A stretch of DNA of 64,000 nucleotides from Balneolaceae bacterium (GCA_006969905.1 CP030887.1:1-64000), one strand, 5' to 3'. Shown: positions 42,212-51,806, counted from the first letter of the stretch. Numbers and translations: made by a program. The notes: generated by a model not told the origin, from the sequence alone.

Positions 42212-43288
42212 TTAAGCTATTGTGATTTCATCATCCAGGTATACGTCCTGAATCATATTCAGAAGCTTAACACCTTCACCAATCGGACGCTGGAAGGCTT
42301 TTCTTCCACTTATCAGCCCCATTCCACCGGCTCGCTTATTAATAACAGCTGTTTTTACAGCATCTGCGAAATCGTTATCGCCGGAAGCACCACCTGAATT
42401 AATCAGTCCGGCACGGCCCATAAAGCAATTTGCTACCTGGTACCTTGTCAAATCAATCGGATGATCTGTGGTTAATTCAGTGTAAATACGCTCATCAAGC
42501 TTACCATAACTGGAGTCGCCACTATTGAGTGCTTTGTAACCACCATTATTAGTTGGTTGCTTTTGTTTAATTATATCTGCCCCGATTGTAGTACCCACAT
42601 GGTTTGCCTGTCCGGTCAAATCAGCAGAAGAATGATAATCTACGCCATCTACTTTAAAGGCATTGTTTCGTGTATAGCACCAAAGAATTGTAGCCATTCC
42701 CAATTCATGGGCATACGCAAAAGCCTGGGCTACTTCCTGGATCTGACGGTTTGATTCTTCTGAACCGAAGTAAATAGTAGCACCTACAGCAGCTGCTCCC
42801 ATATCATACGCCTGATCAATAGTACCAAACATAATTTGGTCGAATGTATTTGGGTAAGTAAGCAGTTCGTTGTGATTGATTTTTACCACAAATGGTATTT
42901 TGTGAGCATACTTACGGGAAACGGAGCGAAGAGCTCCGAATGTTGAAGCGACAGCATTACAGCCGGCTTCGATTGCTAACTTTACAATATTCTCAGGATC
43001 AAAGTAATCCGGGTTTTTTGCAAATGAAGCACCACCTGAGTGCTCAATTCCCTGATCTACCGGCAAAATTGAAAGATATCCTGTTCCTCCAAGCCTTCCG
43101 TTGTCTATCATCCATTGCAGGTTGCCGAGTACCCTGTTATTTCGGTCAGAATGATACCACACATCATCAACATAAGAAGCTGATGGTAGAGCTAATCGGT
43201 CTTTGTTAATTGTTTTGCTTTTATGATCTAATAAGTAGGAAGCTTCATCGCCAAGAAGTTCTTCAATACTCTTTATTCCAAGTGACAT
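42212..43288 (-). CDS. fbaB: Class I fructose-bisphosphate aldolase (FbaB type)
   Basis: The 358-residue TIM-barrel enzyme has '[22 protein letters not shown]' (about 69-90), '[17 protein letters not shown]' with a conserved Lys, '[21 protein letters not shown]' (about 160-180) and '[13 protein letters not shown]' with a phosphate-binding Gly stretch. It cleaves fructose 1,6-bisphosphate by Schiff base, without metal. It is monocistronic with its own terminator. Confidence 0.93.
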   Translation of the reverse strand: MSLGIKSIEELLGDEASYLLDHKSKTINKDRLALPSASYVDDVWYHSDRNNRVLGNLQWMIDNGRLGGTGYLSILPVDQGIEHSGGASFAKNPDYFDPENIVKLAIEAGCNAVASTFGALRSVSRKYAHKIPFVVKINHNELLTYPNTFDQIMFGTIDQAYDMGAAAVGATIYFGSEESNRQIQEVAQAFAYAHELGMATILWCYTRNNAFKVDGVDYHSSADLTGQANHVGTTIGADIIKQKQPTNNGGYKALNSGDSSYGKLDERIYTELTTDHPIDLTRYQVANCFMGRAGLINSGGASGDNDFADAVKTAVINKRAGGMGLISGRKAFQRPIGEGVKLLNMIQDVYLDDEITIA

Positions 43289-43402
43289 GTTGTTCCCTTT
43301 TTTGAGTTAATTTCGTCCTTAAAATATATGGCTTAATCGTTGAAATGACCAGTTCAAATACACTCAGCAAGCCCGATTTTTCATTCCTTTTCAATAAATC
43401 TT

Positions 43403-43410
43403 TATCTTTG
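43403..43410 (+). promoter_or_regulatory. -7 promoter element of dusB
   Basis: TATCTTTG fits TAnnTTTG and lies 19 bases upstream of the dusB ATG at 43430. The -33 region is T-rich (TTTT near 43378) without a perfect TTTG. Confidence 0.45.
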
Positions 43411-43429
43411 ATCCAACAAAAAAAGTATC

Positions 43430-44419
43430 ATGAATATCGGCTCAATAACCTTACCTGAAAAACCGCTTTTCCTTGCCCCAATGGAAGACGTTACCGACTC
43501 CCCGTTCCGGCAGATATGCAGGCAAAAAGGAGCCGATATAGTGTTTACCGAGTTCATAAGCTCTGAAGCTCTGATCCGTGATTCGGATATAGCCTTGCAT
43601 AAGATGAGTTATTCTGAGAGCGAGCGGCCTTTTGGGATACAGATTTTTGGGGGCCGGGAAGAAGCTATGGAAGGCGCTGCTAAAGTTGCTGAAAATAACA
43701 ATCCTGACGTGGTAGATATTAATTTCGGATGCCCGGTGTATAAAGTGGTTAATAAAGGTGCCGGAGCTGCCTGCCTTAAAGATATAGGTATGATGGAGCG
43801 TATGGCGGGTACCGTAGTTGATGCCGTTACCACTAAACCTGTTACGGTTAAAACCCGGTTGGGCTGGGACGATTCAACCATCCGGATCCAGGAAGTGGCT
43901 CTTACGCTACAGCGTATAGGAGTGAAAGCACTTACCGTACATGCCCGAACCCGTGCACAAAAATACAAAGGAGATGCCCGTTGGGATTGGTTGAAAAAAC
44001 TTAAAAATACTCCCGGGCTTGAAATTCCAGTTATCGGAAACGGCGATGTAACTTCCCCTCAACTGGCTAAACAAATGTTCGAAGAAACCGGTGTGGATGG
44101 GGTAATGATTGGACGTGGTGCCATTGGTAACCCATGGATTTTTGAGCAAACACGGCATTACCTGGAAACCGGAGAACTTATCCCTGAACCCTCACTACAG
44201 GAAAAACTGGAAACATGTGCACATCAACTCAGGCTGTCCGTAGAACATCAAGGTGAGAGGTATGGCGTAATCATAATGAAAAAGCATTACGGGCAGTACC
44301 TGAAAGGAATCCGGAATGGTAAAAAGTTACGCATGGAATTAATGAAACATGCTACTATGGAACCCATTCTTGAAATTCTTCTCAACTTCAAAGAAGAAGA
44401 AGTGTTTGCGCTTACCTGA
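43430..44419 (+). CDS. dusB: tRNA-dihydrouridine synthase
   Basis: The 329-residue FMN enzyme begins 'LPEKPLFLAPMEDVTDSPFRQICRQKGAD' (about 7-35), has 'INFGCPVYKVVNKGAGAACLKD' with the catalytic Cys (about 100), 'VKTRLGWDD' and 'VIGNGDVTSPQLAKQM...GVDGVMIGRGAIGNPWIF' for FMN phosphate binding. It reduces uridines in the tRNA D-loop. It stands downstream of a clear -7 box. Confidence 0.95.
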   Translation: MNIGSITLPEKPLFLAPMEDVTDSPFRQICRQKGADIVFTEFISSEALIRDSDIALHKMSYSESERPFGIQIFGGREEAMEGAAKVAENNNPDVVDINFGCPVYKVVNKGAGAACLKDIGMMERMAGTVVDAVTTKPVTVKTRLGWDDSTIRIQEVALTLQRIGVKALTVHARTRAQKYKGDARWDWLKKLKNTPGLEIPVIGNGDVTSPQLAKQMFEETGVDGVMIGRGAIGNPWIFEQTRHYLETGELIPEPSLQEKLETCAHQLRLSVEHQGERYGVIIMKKHYGQYLKGIRNGKKLRMELMKHATMEPILEILLNFKEEEVFALT

Positions 44420-44477
44420 TTGAATCTTTTTTGAGCTTCTTCCGTACTTGGTTCCAGTTTATAAACAAGGAGTCATC

Positions 44478-44681
44478 ATGTTAGCAAGATTAGCGCGTGT
44501 TTTACGATCTTTCATTGGAACAGCAGGTATTGCGGCTTCACCTATAAAGGCAATCACAGGTATAGTTGTGAGCATTGTTATTCCTTACCTGCTTTATGCC
44601 TTCCTGGGAGGATTCGGAATAGCTCTTATTATTTTCGGTATAGGATGGCTGATTTGGTGGTTTGCCCGAAAGGAGAAGTGA
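44478..44681 (+). CDS. Small membrane protein
   Basis: From the ATG at 44478 the product is 67 residues; AAGGAG at 44467-44472 is well placed as Shine-Dalgarno, which is why I prefer it over the longer frame. It has a basic N-terminus (LARLARVLRSF), two hydrophobic stretches 'AITGIVVSIVIPYLLYAFLGGFGIALIIFGIGWLIWWF', and ends in ARKEK. It has the same direction as dusB, 58 bases after its stop. No family assigned. Confidence 0.65.
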   Translation: MLARLARVLRSFIGTAGIAASPIKAITGIVVSIVIPYLLYAFLGGFGIALIIFGIGWLIWWFARKEK

Positions 44682-44739
44682 GTATACTTCACCAATCGCC
44701 GCATTTCTACAAATTTTTCACTAAAAAAGCGTAGATCAA

Positions 44740-44762
44740 GAGATTGCTTCACTTTGTTCGCA
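44740..44762. repeat. Single arm of the palindromic intergenic repeat
   Basis: 'GAGATTGCTTCACTTTGTTCG' and the two bases after it match the right arm of the elements at 24602 and 37190. The left arm is absent. It lies just after the end of the serS reading frame, in the short gap. Confidence 0.6.
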
Positions 44763-44788
44763 AAAGGTATAGGTTTTGCAGAGCCTTC

Positions 44789-46057
44789 TTATAGGTAATC
44801 CCTCCCCATAAACAGCTTCAATACCTCAGGTACTCTTACTTTTGCATTTTCTTCCTGGTAAGCCTCAAGTATGGCTGAAACAACCCGTGGAAGTGCTAAT
44901 CCTGATCCGTTTAAGGTATGTGCAATCTCAATACCCTTCTCTCCTTTCCGGTAACGCAACTGCATTCTTCTTGCCTGGAAACTTTCGAAATTTGAACATG
45001 AACTTACTTCCAGCCATCGCTGTTGACCCGGACTCCAAACCTCTAAATCATACTTTTTACTCTGGGTAAAACCCATATCGCCTGTGCACATCAATAAAGT
45101 ACGATAGGGCAATTCCAATGCTTGTAATAAGCCTTCTGCATGCTCTCGCAGGCTTTCCAATTCATCGTAAGAAGTTTCAGGCTGTACAATCTTAACCAGC
45201 TCTACTTTATCAAATTGATGGAGCCGGTTCAATCCACGTACATCCTTTCCATAAGAACCTGCTTCTCGCCTCCAGCAAGGCGTATAGCATACATATTTTA
45301 CAGGAAGCTCTTTCTCAGATAGAATTTCATCGCGATGAAAATTGGTAACAGGTACTTCTGCTGTTGGAATCGCAAAAAGCTCATCTCTCTGAATCACGTA
45401 CATCATATCCTCTTTATCAGGAATTTGTCCGGTTCCCTTTGCAGAATCTTCGTTCACAAAATATGGCGCCTGTAATTCAGTATATCCGGCTTTCACCGCT
45501 TCGTTAATAAAATAGTTAATCAAAGCCCGCTGAAGTTGTGCTACAGGGCCTACATAAAATGGAAAACCCGCCCCGGTAACCTTTACTCCTCGCTCAAAAT
45601 CCACCCAGCCATATCTTTCAACTATTTCCCAGTGTGGTTTTCTCCATTCTTCTTTATTGGGTTCTCCCCAAGTTGCATGTACTACATTTTCATTTTCGGT
45701 TAAACCAACCGGAACACTGGGATGAGGAACATTAGGTATCCTGAGTAACAACTTTTCTCTTTCTTCGGCAACAGCTTTTAACTGTTCATCCAGCTTTTTC
45801 ACTTCTTCCTTCAGGTTAGAAGTCTCATTTATAATCGCCTGGGCTTCCTCTTTCTTGCCCTGCCCCATCAAAACGCCAATCTGTTTTGCCTTTGTATTAC
45901 TTTCGTTGCGCAGTTTATCCACCTCGTGGACAAGTCCGCGCCATGCTTCATCTTTTTCCAGTACCTGATCAATTACAGAGAGGTCGCTCTCGCCCTTGTT
46001 CTGTGCCCCTTGTTTAACTAAATCTCTGTTATTCTTTATAAAATTTATATCGAGCAT
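44789..46057 (-). CDS. serS: Seryl-tRNA synthetase
   Basis: From the ATG near 46057 (MLDINFIKNN) the product is 422 residues; a further upstream ATG adds 20 residues not seen in the family. The N-terminal coiled-coil arm spans about 30-100. Class II motif 2 is 'CYTPCWRREAGSYGKDVRGLNRLHQFDKVELV' (about 255-286) and motif 3 is 'AHTLNGSGLALPRVVSAILE' (about 380-399). It charges tRNA-Ser and tRNA-Sec. It is monocistronic. Confidence 0.96.
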   Translation of the reverse strand: MLDINFIKNNRDLVKQGAQNKGESDLSVIDQVLEKDEAWRGLVHEVDKLRNESNTKAKQIGVLMGQGKKEEAQAIINETSNLKEEVKKLDEQLKAVAEEREKLLLRIPNVPHPSVPVGLTENENVVHATWGEPNKEEWRKPHWEIVERYGWVDFERGVKVTGAGFPFYVGPVAQLQRALINYFINEAVKAGYTELQAPYFVNEDSAKGTGQIPDKEDMMYVIQRDELFAIPTAEVPVTNFHRDEILSEKELPVKYVCYTPCWRREAGSYGKDVRGLNRLHQFDKVELVKIVQPETSYDELESLREHAEGLLQALELPYRTLLMCTGDMGFTQSKKYDLEVWSPGQQRWLEVSSCSNFESFQARRMQLRYRKGEKGIEIAHTLNGSGLALPRVVSAILEAYQEENAKVRVPEVLKLFMGRDYL

Positions 46058-46243
46058 CCGATTATCTGCTTTTAAAATTATTTTTTTGAAGATAAGCGTA
46101 TTGAGCTTTTCGATCATTCTTTTTTTCCATAGTTAGAGACTAAAACAACTAAGTAATGGAAGCGCTTTTTTGAGTTGATTACCTAAATAAATAAGGCTAT
46201 CATTGCGATAACAAATAATTTTTTGGGCAAAACCCACACCTCT

Positions 46244-46726
46244 ATGAGTAATCTACTTGACGACATTGATATCCAGATTTTAAACCATCTACAAGAAAAT
46301 GGACGCGCTCAACGTAATAAAATAGCTGAGTTAGTAGGGCTTTCCGTTCCTTCAGTTTCTGAGCGTATGAGGAAACTTGAAGAACGAGGATTAATTGAAA
46401 GTTATAACGCTATGCTAAGTAGTAAAAGCTTCCATTTTGATATTACCGCTTTCATATTCGTACAGGTAGATGGCTCTGAGTATTATCCTTCCTTTGTTGA
46501 AATGACTGTTCACGAACCCGAGATACTTGAATGCCACTCTATTACCGGTGACGGCTCCCACTTTATAAAAGTGCGCACAAAAAATACCTCCTCTTTCGAG
46601 CGCTTGCTATCCCGCATCCAAGCCTGGGAAGGAGTTGGGAAAACTAGATCTAACCTGGTTCTTTCCACATTTAAAGAGACACGAAGTTTACCTATCGAAC
46701 AAGCTTCGGAACTGATCAAACAATAG
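46244..46726 (+). CDS. Lrp/AsnC-family transcriptional regulator
   Basis: From the ATG at 46244 the product is 160 residues: an N-terminal HTH 'LDDIDIQILNHLQENGRAQRNKIAELVGLSVPSVSERMRKLEERGLI' (about 4-50) and a RAM-type effector domain with 'HSITGDGSHFIKVRTKNTSSFERLLSRIQ' (about 95-125). Such proteins sense amino acids and form octamers. The longer frame adds seven residues ahead of the HTH. The next gene is a sigma-54 activator on the same strand. Confidence 0.93.
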   Translation: MSNLLDDIDIQILNHLQENGRAQRNKIAELVGLSVPSVSERMRKLEERGLIESYNAMLSSKSFHFDITAFIFVQVDGSEYYPSFVEMTVHEPEILECHSITGDGSHFIKVRTKNTSSFERLLSRIQAWEGVGKTRSNLVLSTFKETRSLPIEQASELIKQ

Positions 46727-46818
46727 TTTTACTTCCTTATTTTTTTACTAAAACGGTTACTTACTTACCCAGTAATGATTAACTTACGTCATTCTGTCAG
46801 TTAACCTAAAAGTAATTA

Positions 46819-48111
46819 ATGGATCGCGAAGTATTTCAGGAGCAATTTGGATTATTAGGCACATCGCCTGAGATCAAGCATGTAATTGACAAAATTATGC
46901 AGGTTTCTAAAACCGACATCACAGTGCTTTTGCAAGGTGAAAGTGGTGTTGGCAAGGACGTTACTGCACGTGCTATCCATGCTATGAGTGAGCGAAAAAG
47001 AAATAACCTGGTCATTGTGAATTGTGGGGCTATTCCTGAAGGGATCATAGAAAGTGAGCTTTTCGGACATGAAAAAGGTGCTTTTACCGGGGCTAACGAA
47101 TCTCGTGAAGGGTATTTCGAAAAAGCCAATGGCGGAACTATTTTCCTGGATGAGATTGGAGATACACCAAAAAACGTACAGGTAAAATTATTGCGGGTTC
47201 TTGAGAACGGAGAGTTTTTTAAAGTAGGCTCCAGCAAAGTTCAAACTACTGATGTGAGGGTTATTGCGGCCACAAACAGAGATCTTTGGGAAATGGTAAA
47301 AGACGGGAGCTTCAGGGAGGATCTCTACTACCGTCTGGATACCGTGCAAATGCACCTGCCCTCCCTCCGTGAAAGGCAAGAGGATATCGTCCCCATTTTC
47401 AGAAAGTTTGTTCAGGAATTTTCTGCTAAATATGATTCTGTTTTTAAAGGCTTCTCAGATGAAGCAAGGGAATTGCTCATCTCGTATCGGTGGCCGGGCA
47501 ATATCAGGGAGCTTAAGAATGTAGCAGAACAATTAGTTGTACTTGAAAAATCACAGTTTATTGATGTAGAACGCCTCAAAAAATATCTTAAAGGCCGCCA
47601 ACATGAAGGTTCGGCAGATAACCTCCCCATGCTGGCCGAATCAACTGAGTCTAACTCAAAAACTCAGAATGACTTTGACCGGAGAGACCGGGAGTTAGTC
47701 TTCAGGGCTTTGGTTGAACTTCGCAATGATATTGGCGACCTAAAGGAAATGATTGCTAACCTGGTGTATTCCCAGTTTTCACAAAAAGATATTAAAGCTC
47801 TGCCCCCTGCAGTTCGGGATGAGGTTTCCAGGGAAATGCGTGATATGAATATCGATCTTAGTGAACATAGCACATTAGGAGTTCAGTCTATGCCAGGGGA
47901 TGAGACTCAGCAAGAAGTGCCGGAAAGTGAAGGCTCAGCATTGTTAAATTTCTTTGGAGGGGATGATATCCCTTCTATAGAAGCTACTGAACAATTCCTG
48001 ATAAAACAGGCGTTGGAAAAATACGATGGGAATAGAAGAAAGGCTTCGGAAACCCTTGGGATTAGTGAACGAACCCTTTACAGAAAGTTAGACCAATACG
48101 GCCTTGCATAA
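46819..48111 (+). CDS. Sigma-54-dependent activator without receiver domain
   Basis: The 430-residue protein starts directly with the AAA+ domain: Walker A 'GESGVGKDVTARAIH' (about 40-54), GAFTGA (about 92-97) for sigma-54 contact, Walker B 'GGTIFLDEIGD' and 'RWPGNIRELKNVAEQLV' (about 220-236). A linker of about 100 residues precedes the Fis-type HTH 'NRRKASETLGISERTLYRKLDQYG'. No sensor domain is present, so control must come from expression or a partner. It overlaps the lptE-like start by eight bases. Confidence 0.93.
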   Translation: MDREVFQEQFGLLGTSPEIKHVIDKIMQVSKTDITVLLQGESGVGKDVTARAIHAMSERKRNNLVIVNCGAIPEGIIESELFGHEKGAFTGANESREGYFEKANGGTIFLDEIGDTPKNVQVKLLRVLENGEFFKVGSSKVQTTDVRVIAATNRDLWEMVKDGSFREDLYYRLDTVQMHLPSLRERQEDIVPIFRKFVQEFSAKYDSVFKGFSDEARELLISYRWPGNIRELKNVAEQLVVLEKSQFIDVERLKKYLKGRQHEGSADNLPMLAESTESNSKTQNDFDRRDRELVFRALVELRNDIGDLKEMIANLVYSQFSQKDIKALPPAVRDEVSREMRDMNIDLSEHSTLGVQSMPGDETQQEVPESEGSALLNFFGGDDIPSIEATEQFLIKQALEKYDGNRRKASETLGISERTLYRKLDQYGLA

Positions 48112-48613
48112 ATCTTTATTCATATCCCTGCTGGCTTTATTACTGATAGGAAACGGTTGCTTGAAGTATAGCTTTACCGGTACCACTATTCCCGATGATG
48201 TACAAACCATTTTTATCCCTTTTTTTCCTGATCGTTCTAATAGTGGTTTGGGAGATTTAAGTGACCGGCTCAATAATGCGCTAATTGAACGTTTTGTAAA
48301 CCAAAGCAGACTTCGCCTGGCAAGTAGTGAAGACGAAGCTGATGCCGTACTGGATGGGTCTATAACCTCATATTCAAATCTTCCTTTTAGTATAACCGGG
48401 GACGAACAAGCCAATCAGAATCAGGTTAAAATTGTAGTCAAGGCATCTTTCTTATATACTAAAAACCAGGAACCTGAATGGGATAAACCTTTTAACGGAA
48501 ACTTTACTTTTGATCCCACAGAGGATCCCATAACCGGGGAACAAACTGCAGCCGATGAAGCACTTGAACAAATTGCCAATAATATGTTTAATGATGCGGT
48601 AAGTAACTGGTAA
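48104..48613 (+). CDS. LptE-like LPS-assembly lipoprotein
   Basis: The 169-residue product starts at a TTG within the last codons of the activator gene. It has a lipoprotein signal 'LFISLLALLLIGNGC' (Cys19), then 'YSFTGTTIPDDVQTIFIPFFPD' and 'LTDA'-like helical parts, the outline of Bacteroidota LptE. LptE plugs LptD at the outer membrane during LPS insertion. There is no ATG alternative that keeps the signal. Confidence 0.8.
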   Translation: MHKSLFISLLALLLIGNGCLKYSFTGTTIPDDVQTIFIPFFPDRSNSGLGDLSDRLNNALIERFVNQSRLRLASSEDEADAVLDGSITSYSNLPFSITGDEQANQNQVKIVVKASFLYTKNQEPEWDKPFNGNFTFDPTEDPITGEQTAADEALEQIANNMFNDAVSNW

Positions 48614-48662
48614 TTATCTTTGAAAGTAAGTTCTACTCGGTGTATTATTGCAGTAATAAAAA

Positions 48663-49268
48663 ATGACCCAGCTACCTTTTAACATACCAAAATCTTTAAG
48701 CTCATACGTTGAACGGTTTCAATCAGAGCCTGAAACGGCTATAAAAAAACTTCAGGTACATGTTGAAAAAAGAGGAGCGGATGCCGTCGGCCATTTTTTG
48801 CTGGCATGGTTTTATCATTTACAGGACGATAATAAAAAAGCTATTAAAGAAGCCCTCATTGCCAAAACTTATGCTCCTGGAAGCCCGCTTATGCAGCATT
48901 TGCACTACTTTTTTGTACATCCTGAATTGTTTGATGCAATTGTACCTTCTCAAAATTATCCTTCAGCAAAAAAACTAACGCAGGCAAACAGAACTTCTCC
49001 TATACTTGATTTAGACCGGCTGATCGCTATGCTAGAAGCTGTTGAATCTCAACGGATCAGGATACCCACTGGAGATGAGCCATTTGACAATACGGACCTT
49101 GGTGAAGAAGGCGAATATGTAGAGGATATTGTTTCAGAAACACTGGCTAAAATCCACGTTAACCAAGGTAATAAAAAAGATGCGATCAAGATGTATCAGC
49201 AATTGATTGAGCTTAATGCCGACAAAGCAGATCATTATAAAGAAGAGATCGAAAAGCTGGCCGATTAA
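48663..49268 (+). CDS. Tetratricopeptide-like protein
   Basis: The 201-residue protein has helical repeats: 'AVGHFLLAWFYHLQDDNKKAIKEALIAKTYAP' (about 38-70) and a C-terminal 'VSETLAKIHVNQGNKKDAIKMYQQLIELNADKADHYKEEIEKL' (about 157-199), both TPR-like. It has no signal peptide. It follows the lptE-like gene by about 50 bases. Its stop overlaps that of the convergent MBL-fold gene (TTAA). Confidence 0.82.
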   Translation: MTQLPFNIPKSLSSYVERFQSEPETAIKKLQVHVEKRGADAVGHFLLAWFYHLQDDNKKAIKEALIAKTYAPGSPLMQHLHYFFVHPELFDAIVPSQNYPSAKKLTQANRTSPILDLDRLIAMLEAVESQRIRIPTGDEPFDNTDLGEEGEYVEDIVSETLAKIHVNQGNKKDAIKMYQQLIELNADKADHYKEEIEKLAD

Positions 49269-49900
49269 GCCTTAACAAACGGATTATGTGTCTTTTCATG
49301 GCCGATTGTTGTTGAAGGTCCATGACCGGAATAAACAGTAGTATTATCAGGTAAACTGTACAATTTGTCTTTTATCGACGCGCTGAGGATCTCAAAATCT
49401 CCCTGGTATAAATCTGTCCTTCCTATACTCTCCCTGAATAAAGCATCTCCTGCAATTACGAACTCTTCCTCTTTAAAATACAGTGAAGTATGATCGGGTG
49501 AATGTCCCGGTGTATATAAACACTCAAAAGAAAAGCCTGATAATTCAAAATCACCATCTACTGGCAGCGCTTCAGGAGTAAAAGAAAAGCCTACCTGATT
49601 TAGCCCGAACATTGTTGCCTGGCTTCCAAAGTTTTCCCAAAGGAATAAATCCTGTGTATTCAGATATACATTTATCTCAAAATCTTTAAGTACTCTCTGA
49701 AGCCCTAAAACATGATCTACATGGGAGTGGGTAAGAACAATGGCACTTAACTCAGCATTAAAATCCGTAAGCGTTTTTTTGAAAGCCTGGTATTCCGTCT
49801 CATTATAAAATCCGGGATCAATGAGAATAGCCTTGCCTTCTTTAATAAGGAGGTAGGTGTTCTCCATAAAAGGGCCAACTTCAAAAATCTTTATGTTCAT
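49265..49900 (-). CDS. MBL-fold hydrolase, glyoxalase II-like
   Basis: From the ATG at 49900 (MNIKIFEVGPF) the product is 211 residues. The metal motif is THSHVDHVLG (about 58-67), followed by 'YTPGHSPDHTSLYF' (about 130-143), 'FVIAGDALFRESIGRTDLYQGD' and a final 'VYSGHGPSTTIGHE'. The GRTDL text is typical of YcbL-type glyoxalase II-like enzymes. A thiol ester substrate is likely but not proven. Five residues upstream in frame include another ATG that fits less well. Confidence 0.9.
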   Translation of the reverse strand: MNIKIFEVGPFMENTYLLIKEGKAILIDPGFYNETEYQAFKKTLTDFNAELSAIVLTHSHVDHVLGLQRVLKDFEINVYLNTQDLFLWENFGSQATMFGLNQVGFSFTPEALPVDGDFELSGFSFECLYTPGHSPDHTSLYFKEEEFVIAGDALFRESIGRTDLYQGDFEILSASIKDKLYSLPDNTTVYSGHGPSTTIGHEKTHNPFVKA

Positions 49901-49912
49901 AACATCTGTATA

Positions 49913-49946
49913 CAAAAAAAGGATGCATCCTTATCAGAGCATCCTT
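49913..49946 (-). terminator. Terminator of rpmE
   Basis: On the minus strand AAGGATGC and GCATCCTT pair over 8 bp with a 12-base loop and are followed by seven T. It lies 21 bases after the stop of the bL31 gene and ahead of the MBL-fold gene start. Confidence 0.88.
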
Positions 49947-49966
49947 CAAATTATTTCGGAAAAAGT

Positions 49967-50185
49967 TTACTTACTTTTTTTATCGTACATTCGCTTAAAG
50001 CGATCAATACGTCCGGCTTTTGCCGTAAATGAGTTACTTCTTGTATAAAAAGGATGGTTTTTAGAATCTACTTCGCTTTTGTAGATACCATCTTTAGTAG
50101 ACAGTGTGCTTCGTGTCTGAATCTCTGATCCGTCACTTAATACTACTGTTACTTCTTTGTAATCAGGATGAATTCCTTTTTTCAT
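49967..50185 (-). CDS. rpmE: Ribosomal protein bL31, cysteine-free form
   Basis: The 72-residue protein starts 'MKKGIHPDYKEVTVVLSDGS' and ends 'AGRIDRFKRMYDKKSK'. It has no Cys, so it is the zinc-independent form; 'SKNHPFYTRSNSF' holds the place of the CHPFYTG zinc site. It bridges the subunits of the ribosome. A clear terminator follows. Confidence 0.95.
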   Translation of the reverse strand: MKKGIHPDYKEVTVVLSDGSEIQTRSTLSTKDGIYKSEVDSKNHPFYTRSNSFTAKAGRIDRFKRMYDKKSK

Positions 50186-50254
50186 AATCTTTGCTTATTC
50201 ATTTTTTCGAAAGGTTATAAATATAAGGTTATCTATAGCTCAATTCAATGATTT

Positions 50255-51763
50255 TTATATATCAAAATCTTCAAGGTCATCATCATTCTGGCTTATGGAG
50301 GAAAACATAGATCCTAACATGTCTGAATAAAGAGTGTGGTCATCCAAATCTTGTTTACTCAGCATCGAGTTCTGGTGAAGTGCTTCCAGCGCCAAATCCA
50401 TCCATGAATATAATTCGCTTTTCTCTACACCTTTAACATATTTCTTTACCAGGTCTTCCAAACCTGTCACTGAAGACAGTATTTTTTGGTATTCTTTAGT
50501 AGTTAGTGTATCTGAAATAGATACTTCTTTTCCACTGTTAAACCAGTCTAATATGGCTTTATAATCAGCCTTTACCTTTTCATCTTTTGACTGCGGGTCG
50601 GGAAAGTGATTTTTGAACGTTCTGTTAATTGCTTTTCCGACAATATGCTTTGCAACACTGATTACTCCTTCTTGTTCCCCTTCATAAACAAGTTCCAGTT
50701 TACCTGTCAGTGCCGGCACCATGTGGTAAATATCTGAAATACGCAGTGAAGTTTCTTTTTCACCATTAACAATAGCACGCCTTTCAGCTGAGGAAATAAT
50801 TTGCTCCATAGCCGTAATCGTCATTCGGGTAGAAACACCACTTTTCTGATCAATATACTCCGATTCGCGTGCTTCGAAAGCTGTGAATTCCAGAATCTCC
50901 CTGAATGCTTCGGGGATATGCACCAAAACGTTGTCTCTTTCTTGCCATGCTTCCTGCCTGGTGATACTTATTCCCGTTTTTAGTTCTTTTGGGTAATGAG
51001 TAATAATCTGGGCATCAATCCGGTCTTTAAGAGGTGTAATAATATTCCCCCTGTTTGTGTAATCTTCCGGATTTGCAGAAAAAGCCATTGAAACATCAAT
51101 GGGTATTCTGACATTGAAACCCCGAATTTGAATGTCCCTTTCCTGCATAATATTCAGTAAAGCTACCTGGATTCTTGGCTGTAAATCAGGCAATTCATTT
51201 ATTACGAAAATTCCACGGTTTGTGCGTGGAATAAGCCCGAAATTTATCACGCTTTCATCAGCTAAGTTCAGCTTCATCGTAGCCGCTTTGATAGGGTCTA
51301 TGTCTCCGATTAAGTCGGCTACAGTGGTATCAGGTGTAGCAAGTTTTTCACCATACCTGTATGACCTGTGAATCCATTCGATGGGAGTATCATCACCTTT
51401 TTCTTCAATTAAATCCCGTGCAAATTTAGAAAGCGGATTGTATGGATCGTCATTAATTTCTGAACCTGCCACAATCGGCATATACTCATCCAAAAAGTTT
51501 ATCAGGTTCCGTAAAATGCGTGTTTTTGCCTGTCCACGTAATCCCAGAAGAATCATATCATGATGTGAGAGTAACGCATGCTGAATTTGCGGAAGAACTG
51601 TTTTTTCATATCCTAAAATCCCTTTAAAAAGATTTTCTGCTTCTTTAATTCTGGCTATCAGGTTAAGCCTTAATTCTTCTTTGACTGATTTAGATTGCCA
51701 ACCGCTTTGCTTTAACTCTGCAAGTGTGGAGACCTGCTTGTGCCATTCATTACTCATAAACAT
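50255..51763 (-). CDS. Mg-chelatase ChlI-like AAA+ ATPase
   Basis: The 502-residue protein has Walker A-like 'LLGLRGQAKTRILRNLINFL' (about 73-92), Walker B-like 'GIFVINELPDLQPRIQVALLNIMQE' (about 185-209; Asn-Glu in place of Asp-Glu), sensor 1 'SMAFSANPEDYTNRGNIITPLKDRI' and a ChlI-type lid. It has no VWA domain. This type is usual in Bacteroidota that make no chlorophyll, so a chaperone or remodelling role is likely. No VWA partner is next to it. Confidence 0.85.
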   Translation of the reverse strand: MFMSNEWHKQVSTLAELKQSGWQSKSVKEELRLNLIARIKEAENLFKGILGYEKTVLPQIQHALLSHHDMILLGLRGQAKTRILRNLINFLDEYMPIVAGSEINDDPYNPLSKFARDLIEEKGDDTPIEWIHRSYRYGEKLATPDTTVADLIGDIDPIKAATMKLNLADESVINFGLIPRTNRGIFVINELPDLQPRIQVALLNIMQERDIQIRGFNVRIPIDVSMAFSANPEDYTNRGNIITPLKDRIDAQIITHYPKELKTGISITRQEAWQERDNVLVHIPEAFREILEFTAFEARESEYIDQKSGVSTRMTITAMEQIISSAERRAIVNGEKETSLRISDIYHMVPALTGKLELVYEGEQEGVISVAKHIVGKAINRTFKNHFPDPQSKDEKVKADYKAILDWFNSGKEVSISDTLTTKEYQKILSSVTGLEDLVKKYVKGVEKSELYSWMDLALEALHQNSMLSKQDLDDHTLYSDMLGSMFSSISQNDDDLEDFDI

Positions 51764-51806
51764 CCTTGTAATTTTAAACTCAAAACCGACAAGAACGCAT
51801 CTTCAT

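Noticed and set aside
50255-51763. Evidence of chlorophyll synthesis from the Mg-chelatase-like ATPase
   Set aside because: No BchH/BchD partner is present, and such ATPases are common in heterotrophic Bacteroidota.
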